A stretch of DNA of 29,423 bases from an uncultured Lachnospiraceae bacterium (GTDB taxonomy: Bacteria > Bacillota > Clostridia > Lachnospirales > Lachnospiraceae), in assembly GCA_910583835.1 (NCBI GenBank), contig CAJTYM010000050.1:1-29423 (forward strand), given 5' to 3'. Of this stretch, positions 1 through 10,200 are shown piece after piece (positions within the stretch are counted from its first letter, which is position 1; each line of letters begins with the position of its first letter). Below the pieces are notes generated by a model. That model was given only the letters and a program-made list of their open reading frames with translations, ran no database searches and was not told where the DNA came from. The position numbers and the translations under genes are program-made.

Positions 1-55
1 AACCCTCGACCTACGCATTACGAATGCGACGCGCTACCAACTGCGCCACTTTGGC
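1..55 (-). tRNA. tRNA-Thr (anticodon CGT), 3' part outside window
   Basis: The minus strand from 55 gives a 7-nt acceptor half (GCCAAAG), TG, a D-arm with GCGC/GCGC stems around AGTTGGTA, and an anticodon loop TTCGTAA. The anticodon is therefore CGT (threonine), and the variable region AGGTC follows. The T-arm is entered (GAGGG TT) when the window ends, so roughly 20 nt of the 3' end are missing. The anticodon stem closes with CGCA/TGCG, the same as in well-known bacterial tRNA-Thr(CGT) genes. A strong promoter lies just upstream, so this looks like an independently transcribed tRNA. Confidence 0.9.
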
Positions 56-79
56 TTAACTATTAACAAATCCTTATAT

Positions 80-108
80 ATTATATCCGTTTTACTTTCA
101 TTTTGCAA
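80..108 (-). promoter_or_regulatory. Sigma-A-type promoter of the tRNA-Thr gene
   Basis: On the minus strand there is TTGCAA (103-108), a 17-nt spacer and a perfect TATAAT (80-85). Transcription would start near 73, about 18 nt before the first tRNA base at 55. It lies between the sortase terminator and the tRNA, which fits an independent tRNA promoter. Confidence 0.7.
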
Positions 109-139
109 GTCTTTTTTTCAAAAGTTTTTAAAGTTTTTA

Positions 140-181
140 AAAGCTGCAATACCCCTATCTATCTTGGGCATTGCAGCTTTC
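140..181 (-). terminator. Rho-independent terminator after the sortase gene
   Basis: An 11-bp perfect inverted repeat (AAAGCTGCAAT at 140-150 and ATTGCAGCTTT at 170-180) lies 14 nt past the sortase stop codon on the minus strand. It is followed by TTTTAAAAAC and further T/A-rich sequence. It separates the sortase unit from the tRNA promoter. Confidence 0.75.
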
Positions 182-194
182 TATGTCCTGGCTC

Positions 195-962
195 TTATTC
201 TGTCTGCACGTTTTCCACCATCACTGCCTCAACGAGGAAACGCCTGTCATCCCGGCCGCTATAGCAGGTGGACAAGGTAAGGACCTTACCATCCGCTGAC
301 ACTTCTGCCCCTTCCCTGAAATTCCCCTCACAATCCCCTATATCACCAAGATACCTGAGAACCTCAGAAGGATTGGCAAAGTCATATTCATAGGGAATAA
401 ATACATCTGAAAAATCTACTGCTGCAAAAACTTCATATGTAATTGCTCTGTCCGGCAGATAGATAATAATCTGATGGTTTTCCTCAAAAAACTCCTTGTC
501 CTCAAAATTATGGAGACTGCTGAACATCGTCCCATTTTTCAGGTTATGCCCATACAAAACTGTGATGGAATCCATAAAGTCCATGTGATTGACAGCCTGA
601 GAATAAATAGCTCCCGGAAGCCCTTCTGACAAATCAACCGTATGGTTGAGGTAATAATCATCGTATGGATCCTTAGAATCCTTTTTCTGCAATATGGGAT
701 AATCAACCGCAGTTCCCGGAACAGTAATCCAAGCATAAATATCCTCATTCTCTGCCTTGAGCATTTCAAAGTCAATCTTTACTTCTCCAGCTTCCCCCAC
801 GGATTTGACGTCATCCACCGACAAATCTGCCGTTACTTGTATGGAATCTGCCGTATGCCCCGAAACACCTACACGTTCCGCCTGGAAATTAACCACAGAA
901 ACAGCTATGCCTAAGCACAGTACCGCAAGAGCCGATAAGATTTTCTTTTTTTCCAGTCTCAT
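195..962 (-). CDS. Class B sortase
   Basis: This 255-aa protein is a membrane-anchored cysteine transpeptidase that would link secreted proteins to peptidoglycan on the outer face of the membrane. A short basic N-terminus is followed by a hydrophobic signal-anchor (residues about 8-25). The sortase fold shows DYPILQ (87-92), YGHN with the catalytic His139, LSTC with the catalytic Cys233, and an Arg pair at 240-241 in RRFLV. Length and the long segment between His and Cys fit class B sortases (SrtB) and not class A. The ATG lies 4 nt after the stop of the upstream gene, which encodes a secreted protein ending in SPKTGE, so enzyme and substrate are probably co-transcribed. SPKTG resembles motifs used by clostridial class B sortases. 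A terminator follows at 140-181. The class assignment is firm; the substrate is inferred from context. Confidence 0.92.
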   Translation of the reverse strand: MRLEKKKILSALAVLCLGIAVSVVNFQAERVGVSGHTADSIQVTADLSVDDVKSVGEAGEVKIDFEMLKAENEDIYAWITVPGTAVDYPILQKKDSKDPYDDYYLNHTVDLSEGLPGAIYSQAVNHMDFMDSITVLYGHNLKNGTMFSSLHNFEDKEFFEENHQIIIYLPDRAITYEVFAAVDFSDVFIPYEYDFANPSEVLRYLGDIGDCEGNFREGAEVSADGKVLTLSTCYSGRDDRRFLVEAVMVENVQTE

Positions 963-966
963 ATTT

Positions 967-3900
967 TTATTCCCCTGTTTTAGGACTCTTCCTGTAAGAT
1001 GAATCTGTTTTTACACTGCCGGAATCGGTGGTAAGATGGCTGCTTTTCTTTCGGATAACGGCAATCGCGCCAATTTCATTTTTCTTATTCTCGTATTTAT
1101 GGTTCTTATCTGTGACATCATCCTTATTTAAATTGCCACTATTGTGATTGCCATCCTTAATCTCTTCCTTCTCATCACCTGGTCTCAATCTGCCACCATT
1201 CAGTCCGCCATCCTTAATCTCTCCTAGTTCATCGTCCTTCTTATCATTATCCGCTGCCTGCGCTTTATCAATAACAATGACATACTCCGATGCATGTGAG
1301 AACGACAGGCTCGTTCTTCCATCCGCTCCTATCTTGCCGGAATCCATGAAAATCAGCTTTCCGCTGCTGTCATAATAGTACAGACTCCCAGTACCGCCAC
1401 TGTTCTCACTTTTCAGATTCAAGGTAAGGTCAGCCCGGAAACCAAAATTCCCATTGTGGGTCAGGGAAAGCTGGGTAGTCGGCCTGCCGTCTGCCAGTTC
1501 TGATACAATTCCTACAGGGATTGTATTAGTATCAATCTTCACTTCCAGGTCAATATCTTTTAAATTCGTTGCCTGCACATCTGTGCCATCAATCGTCCAG
1601 CTATATTCATCCATCTTAAGAACTATTTCGACTGATTTCCCTTTAATTGCCTCCAAAACTTCCTTGGGTACTACAGTGGCTTTTTTCATATTAATTGTAA
1701 CTGCCGTACCTGCCTCTGCTTTTTCAATATCCTCTTTAATTTGGGCAATCTCTTCTTCCGAAAGTTTCACTCCCCCTGGTTCTTCCTGCGTTTGGTCCTT
1801 AATCTTTGACTCTTGCACAATAAACTCCCTGTCTTCCCCGACAGTTACTGTCTCGCCTTTGGCATAGCCTTCCCAGACAATATCCTCGTATTTTTCATTT
1901 TCTGTCGGAAGCGTATATTGTGCATCTTTGTCCACGACAACAAACTGGCTTGTACCATCTGGATATATTAAAGTTAATAAACAGTTCCGATACAAAGCCC
2001 GAAATTCAACAGTTTTATATCCTGGCTGGTTGACACCTATCGTACCTGTCCATTCCGCTAAAATCAATCCTTCAAAATGATTTACCTCTTTAAACACATC
2101 CGTAGCCGCGCCCTCAATTTCCGCCTCGGAGAGATTTTCTCCATCCATGAGGACCATACCGCTGCCAGAGCTCATCTCACCATCTCCCCCACGGTAAGTA
2201 TAGACCGCATCCACAGTAGTTTTACCCTGATAGACAGCTACGATATCCATGCATGCCATCGATTGGGAAATTTCTTCCACCGCATCACCCAGCAAGACCC
2301 AGGATTCCAGTTCCATTCCCTCCATATCTTCCGGCAGTTCCAATTCCGCTAATGCCTCGCTTACCTTGGTCCCTTCCAGATACGATTGGTTGATTACCTT
2401 AGACGTCTCCTTGCCGTCTGCGCCAATATATCTTGCATTCCATGCCACCTGGCAGTCTTTGTACTTTGCCTTTGCCTCAATCCAGCAAGATTTCCCCTCA
2501 ACCTGCATACTGTCATTATGGTAATCATCACTGTAAACCAACTCAAATCCGGCAAACCCCTGCGCCTCCGCATCTGCCGGCAACTCTAAGGCATCCAGCA
2601 CATCCCGGTAACTTACCCCATCGTCAACAAACTGTGGCAGTACTTCCGTCTTTATCCCACTGTCCTTTGTCATGTAGGTAAGGGAAACATTGGTGCATAC
2701 CTTATCATAGGAAGCCGTAAGAGCATAAGTCATATCATAAGTGCTGTTAAACAATATCTCTGTATTTTCATCAATCACAGAGCCACGCAACTCATCGTCC
2801 CAGCCTGGCCAGCCATATCTCCACTCTGCATCCACCCCCTCAATGGGCTGCGGAAAAGAGACGCCTAATTTCTCCAATGTGGTCCTTCTTCCCACTTGCT
2901 CAACCGTTTGGGTGGAAATCAATGAATCTGCTTGATAACTCCCATTCTCCTGTCTTGCATAACCATAAAATTCAAATGTTACCGCCTTGACATCTTCCCG
3001 GTAAGTTTTTCCCGGCTTCACATTAAAATACCAGGGATAGGTAATATAATAATCATTCTGGAAATCACTCAAATATGTTCTGTTGTCATTTTCATCATAT
3101 ATATACAATTGTGTAAGCGCCCACTCACAAGGATACATGTCCTCTGTAATGGCAATTGACCCAGTATATGCACTGGCTTGTGCATCGTACCTAAGATTGA
3201 CATATTCCCAAGAAGAGACATTCGTTACCTGCGGATAAAAATAAGCTGTTGCAGATTCCCTGGGATGCTCTTCCCTTACTTTTACCGTGATATCCACAAC
3301 GTCTCCGGCTTTGACAAACTGCCCATTCTTATTTATGATAATGCTTTCAATAACTGGCGGCTCCGTATCAAAGTCCTCCTGAACAACCTCGAATTCCAAA
3401 TCCGCTTCCGGCTCAATGGAAGATGGATAAAAATAATAATATTTTCCAGATTTTGTCTCTACATGAAAATAATTTAATTTCCATTTCTCTGGATGGGTCT
3501 TATCTGTCACTGTAAAGGTTCCGGTCAAGGTCTTGGCAGTTTCATCATAGGATACACTTAAGTACTCTGACCTTGAAAAATTATTATTATTTACATATGC
3601 ATAACAATATGAAATTTCCTCATCCTCACATCGCACATCTGCCGTATAAGTTACCGTATCCCCCGGCCTTAATTTCCCATCCTCATTGGAAGGATTTGTC
3701 TGCATATGGAAATTGGAGACAGATACATTCCCATCATTACCATCTAATGTGAAAGCATAGCGATATTGCCCTTTTTCACTATCCCAGGTATCCCATGTAC
3801 TATAATTTCCATACATGTCTTCTACCTTAATCTCAGAAACATAAAACTGACTGCCTTTCAGTTCACTGCAAGGAAGCGTCCCGGTGTACAGATTTCCTTC

Positions 3901-4290
3901 TCCGCTCTTTTCAAATGAAACGCTTGCTCTGTAACCATTCCCACTGTATTGTACATATACATAGATAGAACCAATTTCGCTATCCGCATCGTATGCCGAC
4001 AACGTAAAGTGCAGTGTGCCATCAGCTGTTAACGTTTGTCCATTCTCTGCAAATTCAAAACTCTCAATCACTGGCTTATTGATATCATACGATGGCGCTT
4101 TCTCCCCATCATCGTCCGTGACATCAGGAGAATTCGCTGTAGATTCCTTATTTTCTGATGTTCCAGTCTTTGCCGCCCCATCATGCTCTGTACCTTCGTT
4201 TTCTGCCGCTGCCCATTGTACCGGAAACATTGTTACTGCCATAATGACTGCCAACATAATACCCAATAATTTTTTACTTAATTCCCTCAT
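967..4290 (-). CDS. Large secreted Ig-like repeat protein ending in SPKTGE, probable sortase substrate
   Basis: A 1107-aa exported protein. Residues 1-29 form a signal peptide ending WAAAEN. A Glu/Ser/Thr-rich linker follows, then about three related beta-sandwich units (roughly 70-185, 186-310, 311-430) that share a pattern of an xPVIESF/I opening and an aromatic-rich YxYY core. A stretch of further beta-rich repeats runs to about 860 (VEWxARY and VxAVYxG-like strands). A domain at about 870-1020 starts with SEEEIAQIKEDI and ends in a SEYVIVID strand; I recognise this type from Lachnospiraceae surface proteins but cannot name it. The tail is charged and Gly/Asn/Lys-rich and ends KSPKTGE, then stop. 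The usual hydrophobic segment and basic tail of a sorting signal are absent. The RBS AAGGAGGT is 7 nt before the ATG. No enzyme motif is seen; an adhesin or surface-scaffold role is inferred. Confidence 0.8.
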   Translation of the reverse strand: MRELSKKLLGIMLAVIMAVTMFPVQWAAAENEGTEHDGAAKTGTSENKESTANSPDVTDDDGEKAPSYDINKPVIESFEFAENGQTLTADGTLHFTLSAYDADSEIGSIYVYVQYSGNGYRASVSFEKSGEGNLYTGTLPCSELKGSQFYVSEIKVEDMYGNYSTWDTWDSEKGQYRYAFTLDGNDGNVSVSNFHMQTNPSNEDGKLRPGDTVTYTADVRCEDEEISYCYAYVNNNNFSRSEYLSVSYDETAKTLTGTFTVTDKTHPEKWKLNYFHVETKSGKYYYFYPSSIEPEADLEFEVVQEDFDTEPPVIESIIINKNGQFVKAGDVVDITVKVREEHPRESATAYFYPQVTNVSSWEYVNLRYDAQASAYTGSIAITEDMYPCEWALTQLYIYDENDNRTYLSDFQNDYYITYPWYFNVKPGKTYREDVKAVTFEFYGYARQENGSYQADSLISTQTVEQVGRRTTLEKLGVSFPQPIEGVDAEWRYGWPGWDDELRGSVIDENTEILFNSTYDMTYALTASYDKVCTNVSLTYMTKDSGIKTEVLPQFVDDGVSYRDVLDALELPADAEAQGFAGFELVYSDDYHNDSMQVEGKSCWIEAKAKYKDCQVAWNARYIGADGKETSKVINQSYLEGTKVSEALAELELPEDMEGMELESWVLLGDAVEEISQSMACMDIVAVYQGKTTVDAVYTYRGGDGEMSSGSGMVLMDGENLSEAEIEGAATDVFKEVNHFEGLILAEWTGTIGVNQPGYKTVEFRALYRNCLLTLIYPDGTSQFVVVDKDAQYTLPTENEKYEDIVWEGYAKGETVTVGEDREFIVQESKIKDQTQEEPGGVKLSEEEIAQIKEDIEKAEAGTAVTINMKKATVVPKEVLEAIKGKSVEIVLKMDEYSWTIDGTDVQATNLKDIDLEVKIDTNTIPVGIVSELADGRPTTQLSLTHNGNFGFRADLTLNLKSENSGGTGSLYYYDSSGKLIFMDSGKIGADGRTSLSFSHASEYVIVIDKAQAADNDKKDDELGEIKDGGLNGGRLRPGDEKEEIKDGNHNSGNLNKDDVTDKNHKYENKKNEIGAIAVIRKKSSHLTTDSGSVKTDSSYRKSPKTGE

Positions 4291-4384
4291 CTCATATACC
4301 TCCTTAAAATAAAAATATAGAAAGCCTCTTATGTCAACTCCTACTTTATACCCTAATCCCTCTTCCCTCCTTTCTCTTAAAAGT

Positions 4385-4442
4385 TATATGGATTTTTACC
4401 ATATAGCACATTAATTATTACATTATTTTCCATAAAAGTAAA
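4385..4442 (-). promoter_or_regulatory. Candidate promoter and hairpin/operator for the surface protein-sortase unit
   Basis: On the minus strand TTTACT (4437-4442), a 17-nt spacer and AATAAT (4414-4419) form a plausible but imperfect sigma-A promoter. Just downstream a perfect 7-bp inverted repeat TATATGG/CCATATA with a 7-nt loop (4385-4405) would lie at the start of the transcript, where it could be an operator or a leader hairpin. The leader to the ATG at 4290 would be about 115 nt. The region is very AT-rich, so chance matches are possible. Confidence 0.35.
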
Positions 4443-4513
4443 TATATTTCTCTAAAATTCCCCAAGAATTTATTTTCGTCACTCGATTGCAGGAAAATAT
4501 TGATAAAGACATA

Positions 4514-4555
4514 AAACAGCCCTGTTTTACAAGAATCGTAAAACAGGGCTGCTCG
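4514..4555 (-). terminator. Strong rho-independent terminator of the two-gene glycan operon
   Basis: A perfect 13-bp inverted repeat (4518-4530 and 4538-4550, AGCCCTGTTTTAC and its complement) has a 7-nt loop. On the minus strand it is followed by GTTTTATG. It lies about 35 nt past the stop of the GH43-like gene and insulates that operon from the surface protein-sortase unit. Confidence 0.85.
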
Positions 4556-4585
4556 ATGATACATGTACTTAAATGAAACCTTCTG

Positions 4586-7177
4586 TTACTTTACCTTCAC
4601 GGTAAGCGTTGCTTTTGCCTTGCTGTTGTTGCCCGCTGTTACCGTAATCTTGGCAGTTCCCTTCTTCTTGGCAGTTACCAGACCTTCTTTGGAGACAGAG
4701 GCAATCTTCGGTTTATTGGATTTGTACTTAAATGTGGAGCAAACCGTATCTTTGGGGATGCCCGGCTTAATCTGGTACGTTTTCTTCTTTTTCAGTTTGA
4801 CGGATTTCTTTTTAAGCGTAACTTTATTTGGCACGTCTTTTACTGTAACCTGACAAGTTGCCTTTGCACCGCCCACTGCTGTTGCTGTGATGGTAGCTGT
4901 CCCGGCTTTCTTCGCTGTGACTACGCCGTTTGCTACAGCTGCCACATTCGGATTGCTGCTGACCCAGGTAATCCCCTTAGGCGCATCGTCCACATCCACT
5001 TCTGCTATCAAAGTCGTTTTGGCTTCCAAACCTTCGGTTGCTTTGGTACAAAGCGTCAATTCTGTCTCGCTCAGTTCTACATGGTCTGCATACATCTGAG
5101 GCACTGCCACCAATGTATTTGCCATCAGCTTCTCTGCGCGCGCTGTCAGCCTGTCCATCTCTGTGGTGTCCGTAAGGTTTGTTTTCTGTGCCAGCTTCTT
5201 AGCCTCAGCGGCAAGATTTGCCATCTGTGCTTTTGTGCCGGCGCTGTAATTGGAACCTTTGGCTGTATTCTCCAGCTTCTCTGCCAACGTATTCATCGGC
5301 CTTGCATCCAGCTGGATAAGGGGTATCTCGTGGTAGTTGCTGGCTGCCGCTTCGTTCCAGTCCACCATCTTATTCTTATCATTATAATATTTCACCATTC
5401 TGTTGTACTCATCAACGGTAATCGGAATCATGCCGCCATGGGTTCCGACATCGCCGCCGGTACGTCCATAACCACCACTAAGTTTTTCAACACTGTCCTC
5501 GTCAGACAAATCTGTCGTAACATATGGCTCATAACGTACCTGCATATTGCCATAATTATCAATCATGATACACCACTCATCACGGTCAATGAACTTAAAC
5601 ATCGTGGCTCCCTCATGCCAGCCAACCAGGTCGTCCAAAGCGGTCTGCTTAACTTTCTCAAAATGGTTTCCTGTAGACTCATCGGCAAACCAATTGCAGA
5701 CAATCTCTGCCTTTCCAAGATTATTCTTGTCATTGACCAGATTTAATAAATCATCCTTTTCTGAGTAAAGGTCACCATCATATTCATAAGGCGTAATCCT
5801 GATAGGGTCTGTACCGTTGTAATCGACTTCCGGGTCTAAAACAGTCTTTGCTTTCATCAGTTGGATTTTTAACAGAACAGCCCCATTATTCGTTCTGGTC
5901 TCATCTTTTACCACACGGAATAAGGTCCCATAAGGTGTTACCACATTTCCATTTTCGTCCTTCTCTGCCACCCACAGCTGGGAGGTATCAATATTCCCAT
6001 AACCGTCATTGTCATTTGCACCATTTGGGTATTTCAGATAAAACGGCTCCTGCTCGTACAGCTTTGTAGGCCCAAATGTCTTAAAATCTTCCGTTTCACA
6101 GCAGTACAGACGGTTTCTGGTTGAACCATCCACATCTGTACGTCCAGACCAATACACGAGATAATTATCCTTCTGCGGATTATAGATTGCCTCCGGCGCC
6201 CATGCCATGGCCGCTTCAATTTTAGAACCTACGTCTATATAACGTCTCTCCCAATGTACCCAGTCTTCTGTCTCCCATACAAAAAGGCTTTGGCTTGCCA
6301 CGCCATACTTAGATGCCAGCGTCCATGTGCGCTTTTCAACATCACCCGTATCAAGTATGGAATTATTTGCCTTGTTTCCATTGTAATGGCTGGAATGCGT
6401 GTTCAAATCCGTGGCAAGCAGCCATACTTTATTGGCATCGCTGCCATCTTTTTTAGACCCACGGAGTAAATAAGGGTCGCGTACTCCCTGGTCCCTTCCT
6501 TCAAAGGGGAATAATGCGGAAGCATCACCGGAGACAGTGCTTTCAACATCATCTTCATCAATAGTCAGCTGATAATTGACACTGTTTGGCCCGCACTTTT
6601 TCACGCTATTAATAAAGTCGCTTCCAGCCAGAAATGCCGGCTGACAGCCGTTCAACGCCGTCCAGTTCAGACCATCCTCGCTGAGGAAGAAATGGATCTG
6701 CTGTACGTCATAATTTTTCCCTTTCGGTACGGAAAAACATACATAGACATATCCCGCATAGGAATCCCCGGAGAGCCCTTCCTGAACCGTCATGGGAAAT
6801 GTCTTCGTAGCTGTCGCATCGCCCGCTTTCACCGTGGCTACCAGATTGAACTTATAATTACCCTCTCCGGCATACGGCCTTGTCACTTTTAAGGTATTCC
6901 CCTCCACGGAAGCCGCGCCGTGATTTCCTGCTGGCGGCTGTTCCTGTATCGTGTATGTAATGGTTGCGCCATCCAGTCCGTCCACGGTAGTGGGAAGTTC
7001 TAAATCCTCAGACAAAAGCTTGTTGATTTCCGATTCCCGGATTGTCAGCCCACTCTGGACTGTTTCATTGATATCCCCTGCTGCCTGGACCATCAGCCCC
7101 CCTGTGGGCAGTGCGCCCACGGTAAGGCTGGCGGTAAGGACTGCAGCAGACAATATATTAAATATCTTTCTCTTCAT
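4586..7177 (-). CDS. Secreted GH43-like glycosidase with C-terminal Big_2 Ig-like domains
   Basis: An 863-aa exported protein. A signal peptide covers about 1-32 (ends VQAAG). An Ig-like domain of the type that opens LPTTVDG follows (about 45-132). A five-bladed-propeller GH43-like catalytic region spans about 140-630. It shows VRDPYL with Asp234 in the position of the catalytic base, WAPE at 326-329, and HEGATMFK with Glu522 in the position of the general acid (usually EGP). In classical GH43 enzymes the middle motif is WAPD; here Glu replaces that Asp. A helical segment (630-690) leads to two Big_2 domains (about 700-780 and 785-863), the last very Lys-rich. Such enzymes act on arabinose- or xylose-containing glycans, but the substrate cannot be read from sequence. 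The start is 23 nt after the stop of the LamG/Ig protein, so they form an operon. Confidence 0.82.
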   Translation of the reverse strand: MKRKIFNILSAAVLTASLTVGALPTGGLMVQAAGDINETVQSGLTIRESEINKLLSEDLELPTTVDGLDGATITYTIQEQPPAGNHGAASVEGNTLKVTRPYAGEGNYKFNLVATVKAGDATATKTFPMTVQEGLSGDSYAGYVYVCFSVPKGKNYDVQQIHFFLSEDGLNWTALNGCQPAFLAGSDFINSVKKCGPNSVNYQLTIDEDDVESTVSGDASALFPFEGRDQGVRDPYLLRGSKKDGSDANKVWLLATDLNTHSSHYNGNKANNSILDTGDVEKRTWTLASKYGVASQSLFVWETEDWVHWERRYIDVGSKIEAAMAWAPEAIYNPQKDNYLVYWSGRTDVDGSTRNRLYCCETEDFKTFGPTKLYEQEPFYLKYPNGANDNDGYGNIDTSQLWVAEKDENGNVVTPYGTLFRVVKDETRTNNGAVLLKIQLMKAKTVLDPEVDYNGTDPIRITPYEYDGDLYSEKDDLLNLVNDKNNLGKAEIVCNWFADESTGNHFEKVKQTALDDLVGWHEGATMFKFIDRDEWCIMIDNYGNMQVRYEPYVTTDLSDEDSVEKLSGGYGRTGGDVGTHGGMIPITVDEYNRMVKYYNDKNKMVDWNEAAASNYHEIPLIQLDARPMNTLAEKLENTAKGSNYSAGTKAQMANLAAEAKKLAQKTNLTDTTEMDRLTARAEKLMANTLVAVPQMYADHVELSETELTLCTKATEGLEAKTTLIAEVDVDDAPKGITWVSSNPNVAAVANGVVTAKKAGTATITATAVGGAKATCQVTVKDVPNKVTLKKKSVKLKKKKTYQIKPGIPKDTVCSTFKYKSNKPKIASVSKEGLVTAKKKGTAKITVTAGNNSKAKATLTVKVK

Positions 7178-7200
7178 ACTTACCTCCTGCTGATTCTCTG

Positions 7201-10200
7201 CTACTTTTTGATCTTCACGGTCTTAGTCAATGTCACGGTCTTGTTTCCCACCTTAACCTTTGCGGTTACTTTGACCGTTCCTTTTTTCTTCTTGGCCGTC
7301 AGTTTACCGCTCTTGGAAATCTTCGCCAGCTTCTTGCCTTTCTTGTCTAGGGACCAGGTCACTTTCCCATTCAATCCTTTTACTTTAAGGGTGATGGATT
7401 TCTTCACTTTCACACTGCCCTTGCCGGTAATCTCACCGACATTGAACGTAATTCTCTTGACAATGGTCTTTCCGGCAGAGGAAATTTTCACGGCCACTGT
7501 TCCTTTGCCTGATTTCTGTGCCGTTACCACATTGCCTTTCACGCTTACCGCGCCGCTTGCTGTATAATTAACCGTATAGCCCGCGCTGTTCATAACTGCA
7601 GTCGGGACAACCGCGATGGTTGCCGTCTTGCCTTTTGCCAGGCCTGTCACGTTGGCAGAAACCTTCACCTTGGAAATATCATGGTTGACCTGTACCAATG
7701 TCTGGTATTCCATCTCAAATCCGTCATAAACGGCTTTTACGGTCGTTGTGATGCGCGCATAGCCAACTTTTTTCTGTGCCGTTACCACTCCGTTTGCACT
7801 GACCGTGGCAATATTTGTATTGCTGGACTCATATTTGATGGTTACATCCTCATTCAGTTTCAGGCTGCTCGGCAGCTGGAACACAGTCGCCGTCTTCGTG
7901 GGTTCAAGCGTAAGGCTCGTCTTGTAGCAGTTCGGTGTAATCTTGGCAAATGGATCGCGGTCGCCTTTGGCTGTTACCAGTTCATTGATTGCCTTGGTAA
8001 GTTTCTTTTCCGCAGCATCTATCCTTGTCTGCCCTTTGGCTTCCTGCGCTTCCTGCAATACTGCTTTCAGATTTTCTATGGAATCCGGCTTGTAATTCTG
8101 GGCTGCTGCCAGCTTCGCATTCGCTTCTGTGATTGCCGCATTCAACGCTTCTTTCTCTGCTTTTAATACCGTAATTGTAAAATCTTTGGTCGCTTTCATT
8201 GCGCCGGATGTTATAGTTGCCGTCAGCTTAACGGTCTTATTTTGTGTATCATCATTGTATACCTTGCCATCGTCTGCAATGATATCCGTATTGGCGGACT
8301 TCCATGTTACAGCGTTTTCCTTATATTCCTTAGGCAGGGAGGCAAGATCATATTTTACTTCGTCAACAGATGGGTTTTTTGAACCAAGGTTTGCCGCCGT
8401 AAGCTCTAACCCTTCCGCCGCCTCTTTCTGGAATGCCTGTTTATACTCATCTTTCTGTATCTCCGCATCCGTCAGCGCTTTCTTATAAATCTTGAAAGAA
8501 GAAAGTTTTCCCTGGAACAGGCCGTCATTCTTGTAGAGGGATTTTCCAATGTAACCCAGGATTGTCTTTGAGGTATTGACATTTACTACATCTTTCATAA
8601 TTTCTAACCCCGAATCAATGCTGTAATCACTAGAATCTCCTTTTATCAGGACACCATCCATGTAGAGTTTGAGCACTCCCTTATTAAATACCATATCGAT
8701 TGTGTGGAACGTATTATTGCCCGGATTTTTCGAGGTTGTAAATAAGTATTCCGTTGTACTGTCCTTGATACCGCTGCGGATAATCCCCGGATTGAAGTTC
8801 GGAGACAGGAACAGATAATTGCTCGCATTTTCCGTAGTTGTCATTGCATTAGAACCCAGGCAGAACAGCCACGCATTGCTGCCGCAAGCTGCTCCTCTGG
8901 CAAACGTGGTTTCAATCGTAAATGATTCTTTGTCTGTCAAATCATCCATGATACTTGTGGGCAGTTCCAGATATGTATTGGCTCCCAGCGTCATCACGCC
9001 AACCCCATTCTCCATCGCAAAATTGGCGTTTGTGCCCTGGATAGCTGCATCATTTCCATTGTTGGAAATATCTTTGACCTTGCCGTCCTGCGCTGCATAA
9101 AAGTCATAGTCCACCGCAAGTTCCGTGCTCACCTCCGTGCCAATAACCCTTACGTTCGTATCTGCGCTCTTTGAGACAGTGGCATCTGCCTTGGAGGTTA
9201 CGGTTGTGGCAATGACGGTCGTACCCGCTTTCACGCCTGTCACAAGACCGGTCGCACTTACGGTGGCAACTCCCGAAGCTGCCCCGGCTTTCACAGCGTA
9301 TGTAATATTGACGTCATCCTTGGTAACTCCGTCTGGCAACGTCACCTCAATCTGTGCCGTCCCGGTTCCCTCAATACGGAACCCTTCCGATACGCTAATC
9401 GGTTCCTCACGCAGGATATCTGCCGCGCTACGCACCTTGACATTGGTCGTGCCTGTCTTGGTCGTGCTGCCAATAGTCACAGAGGTAACCACCTCAGCCG
9501 TTCCCGCCTTGACAGCAGTGACTTCGCCAGTCGCAGCATTTACAGAAACAGCATCGCTGCTGCCCTTTACGGCAAAGCTTATGGTGCAGTCTTCTTTGGC
9601 AAGACCGGCAGGAAGATTCACCTCAATTGTCCCTTTCTTACCAGAGTCTAATTTCAACTCCTGTGTCACATCAATCGTTTCCGTTTCCTTTAAAATATCT
9701 TCCGGCGTGCCCTTTACTTCAATGGCGGCGGTTGCCGTCTTCTCCACACCGTTATAAACCGCTTTGGCAGTGATAGTGGCAGAACCCTTTTCCACTCCCG
9801 TCACAAGACCTGTACTGCTGACTGTAGCAATATTATCAGCTGACGATTGGTAGGTAATGGTGACATCCTCTGCAGGAACTCCCTGAGGAACTACTGCCTG
9901 AAGCTGCAGTGTCTTGCCCTTTGCCACAGCGCCGCTGTCCGGCAATACCGTGATGCCATGCGAACCAAAAATTTTGTCCGGTGTACGGTTGTCCTCGACC
10001 GTCCCTTTGGTGAATAAGTCACTGACCTGGTCAGCTTCCAGGGCTACGTTATAGACGCTGATATCGTCATATTCGCCAGTAGCATAACCGCCGCCTCCCT
10101 GGTTGATTCCGAGATAAATACTTCCGCTGTCATCATTTAACAACGGTTCAGCAGTAGTCTCCAATGTCTTATTACCATCCAGATAACAAGTCACCTGATT

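Noticed and set aside
4309..4337. TTGACA with TTTTAT at 17 nt upstream of the 1107-aa surface protein gene (minus strand)
   Set aside because: Transcription would start at about 4302, inside the SD sequence AAGGAGGT, leaving no usable leader. The more distal candidate at 4414-4442 fits better.
5081..5746. 221-codon open frame on the plus strand opposite the GH43-like gene
   Set aside because: It overlaps fully the catalytic domain of a real gene, has a composition unlike a normal protein (many Cys/His/Ile), and no translation signals.
9125..9757. 210-codon open frame on the plus strand opposite the LamG/Ig gene
   Set aside because: It is antisense to a well-supported gene rich in Ala/Thr/Val repeats, which keeps the opposite frame open. 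It has no SD and no recognisable domain.
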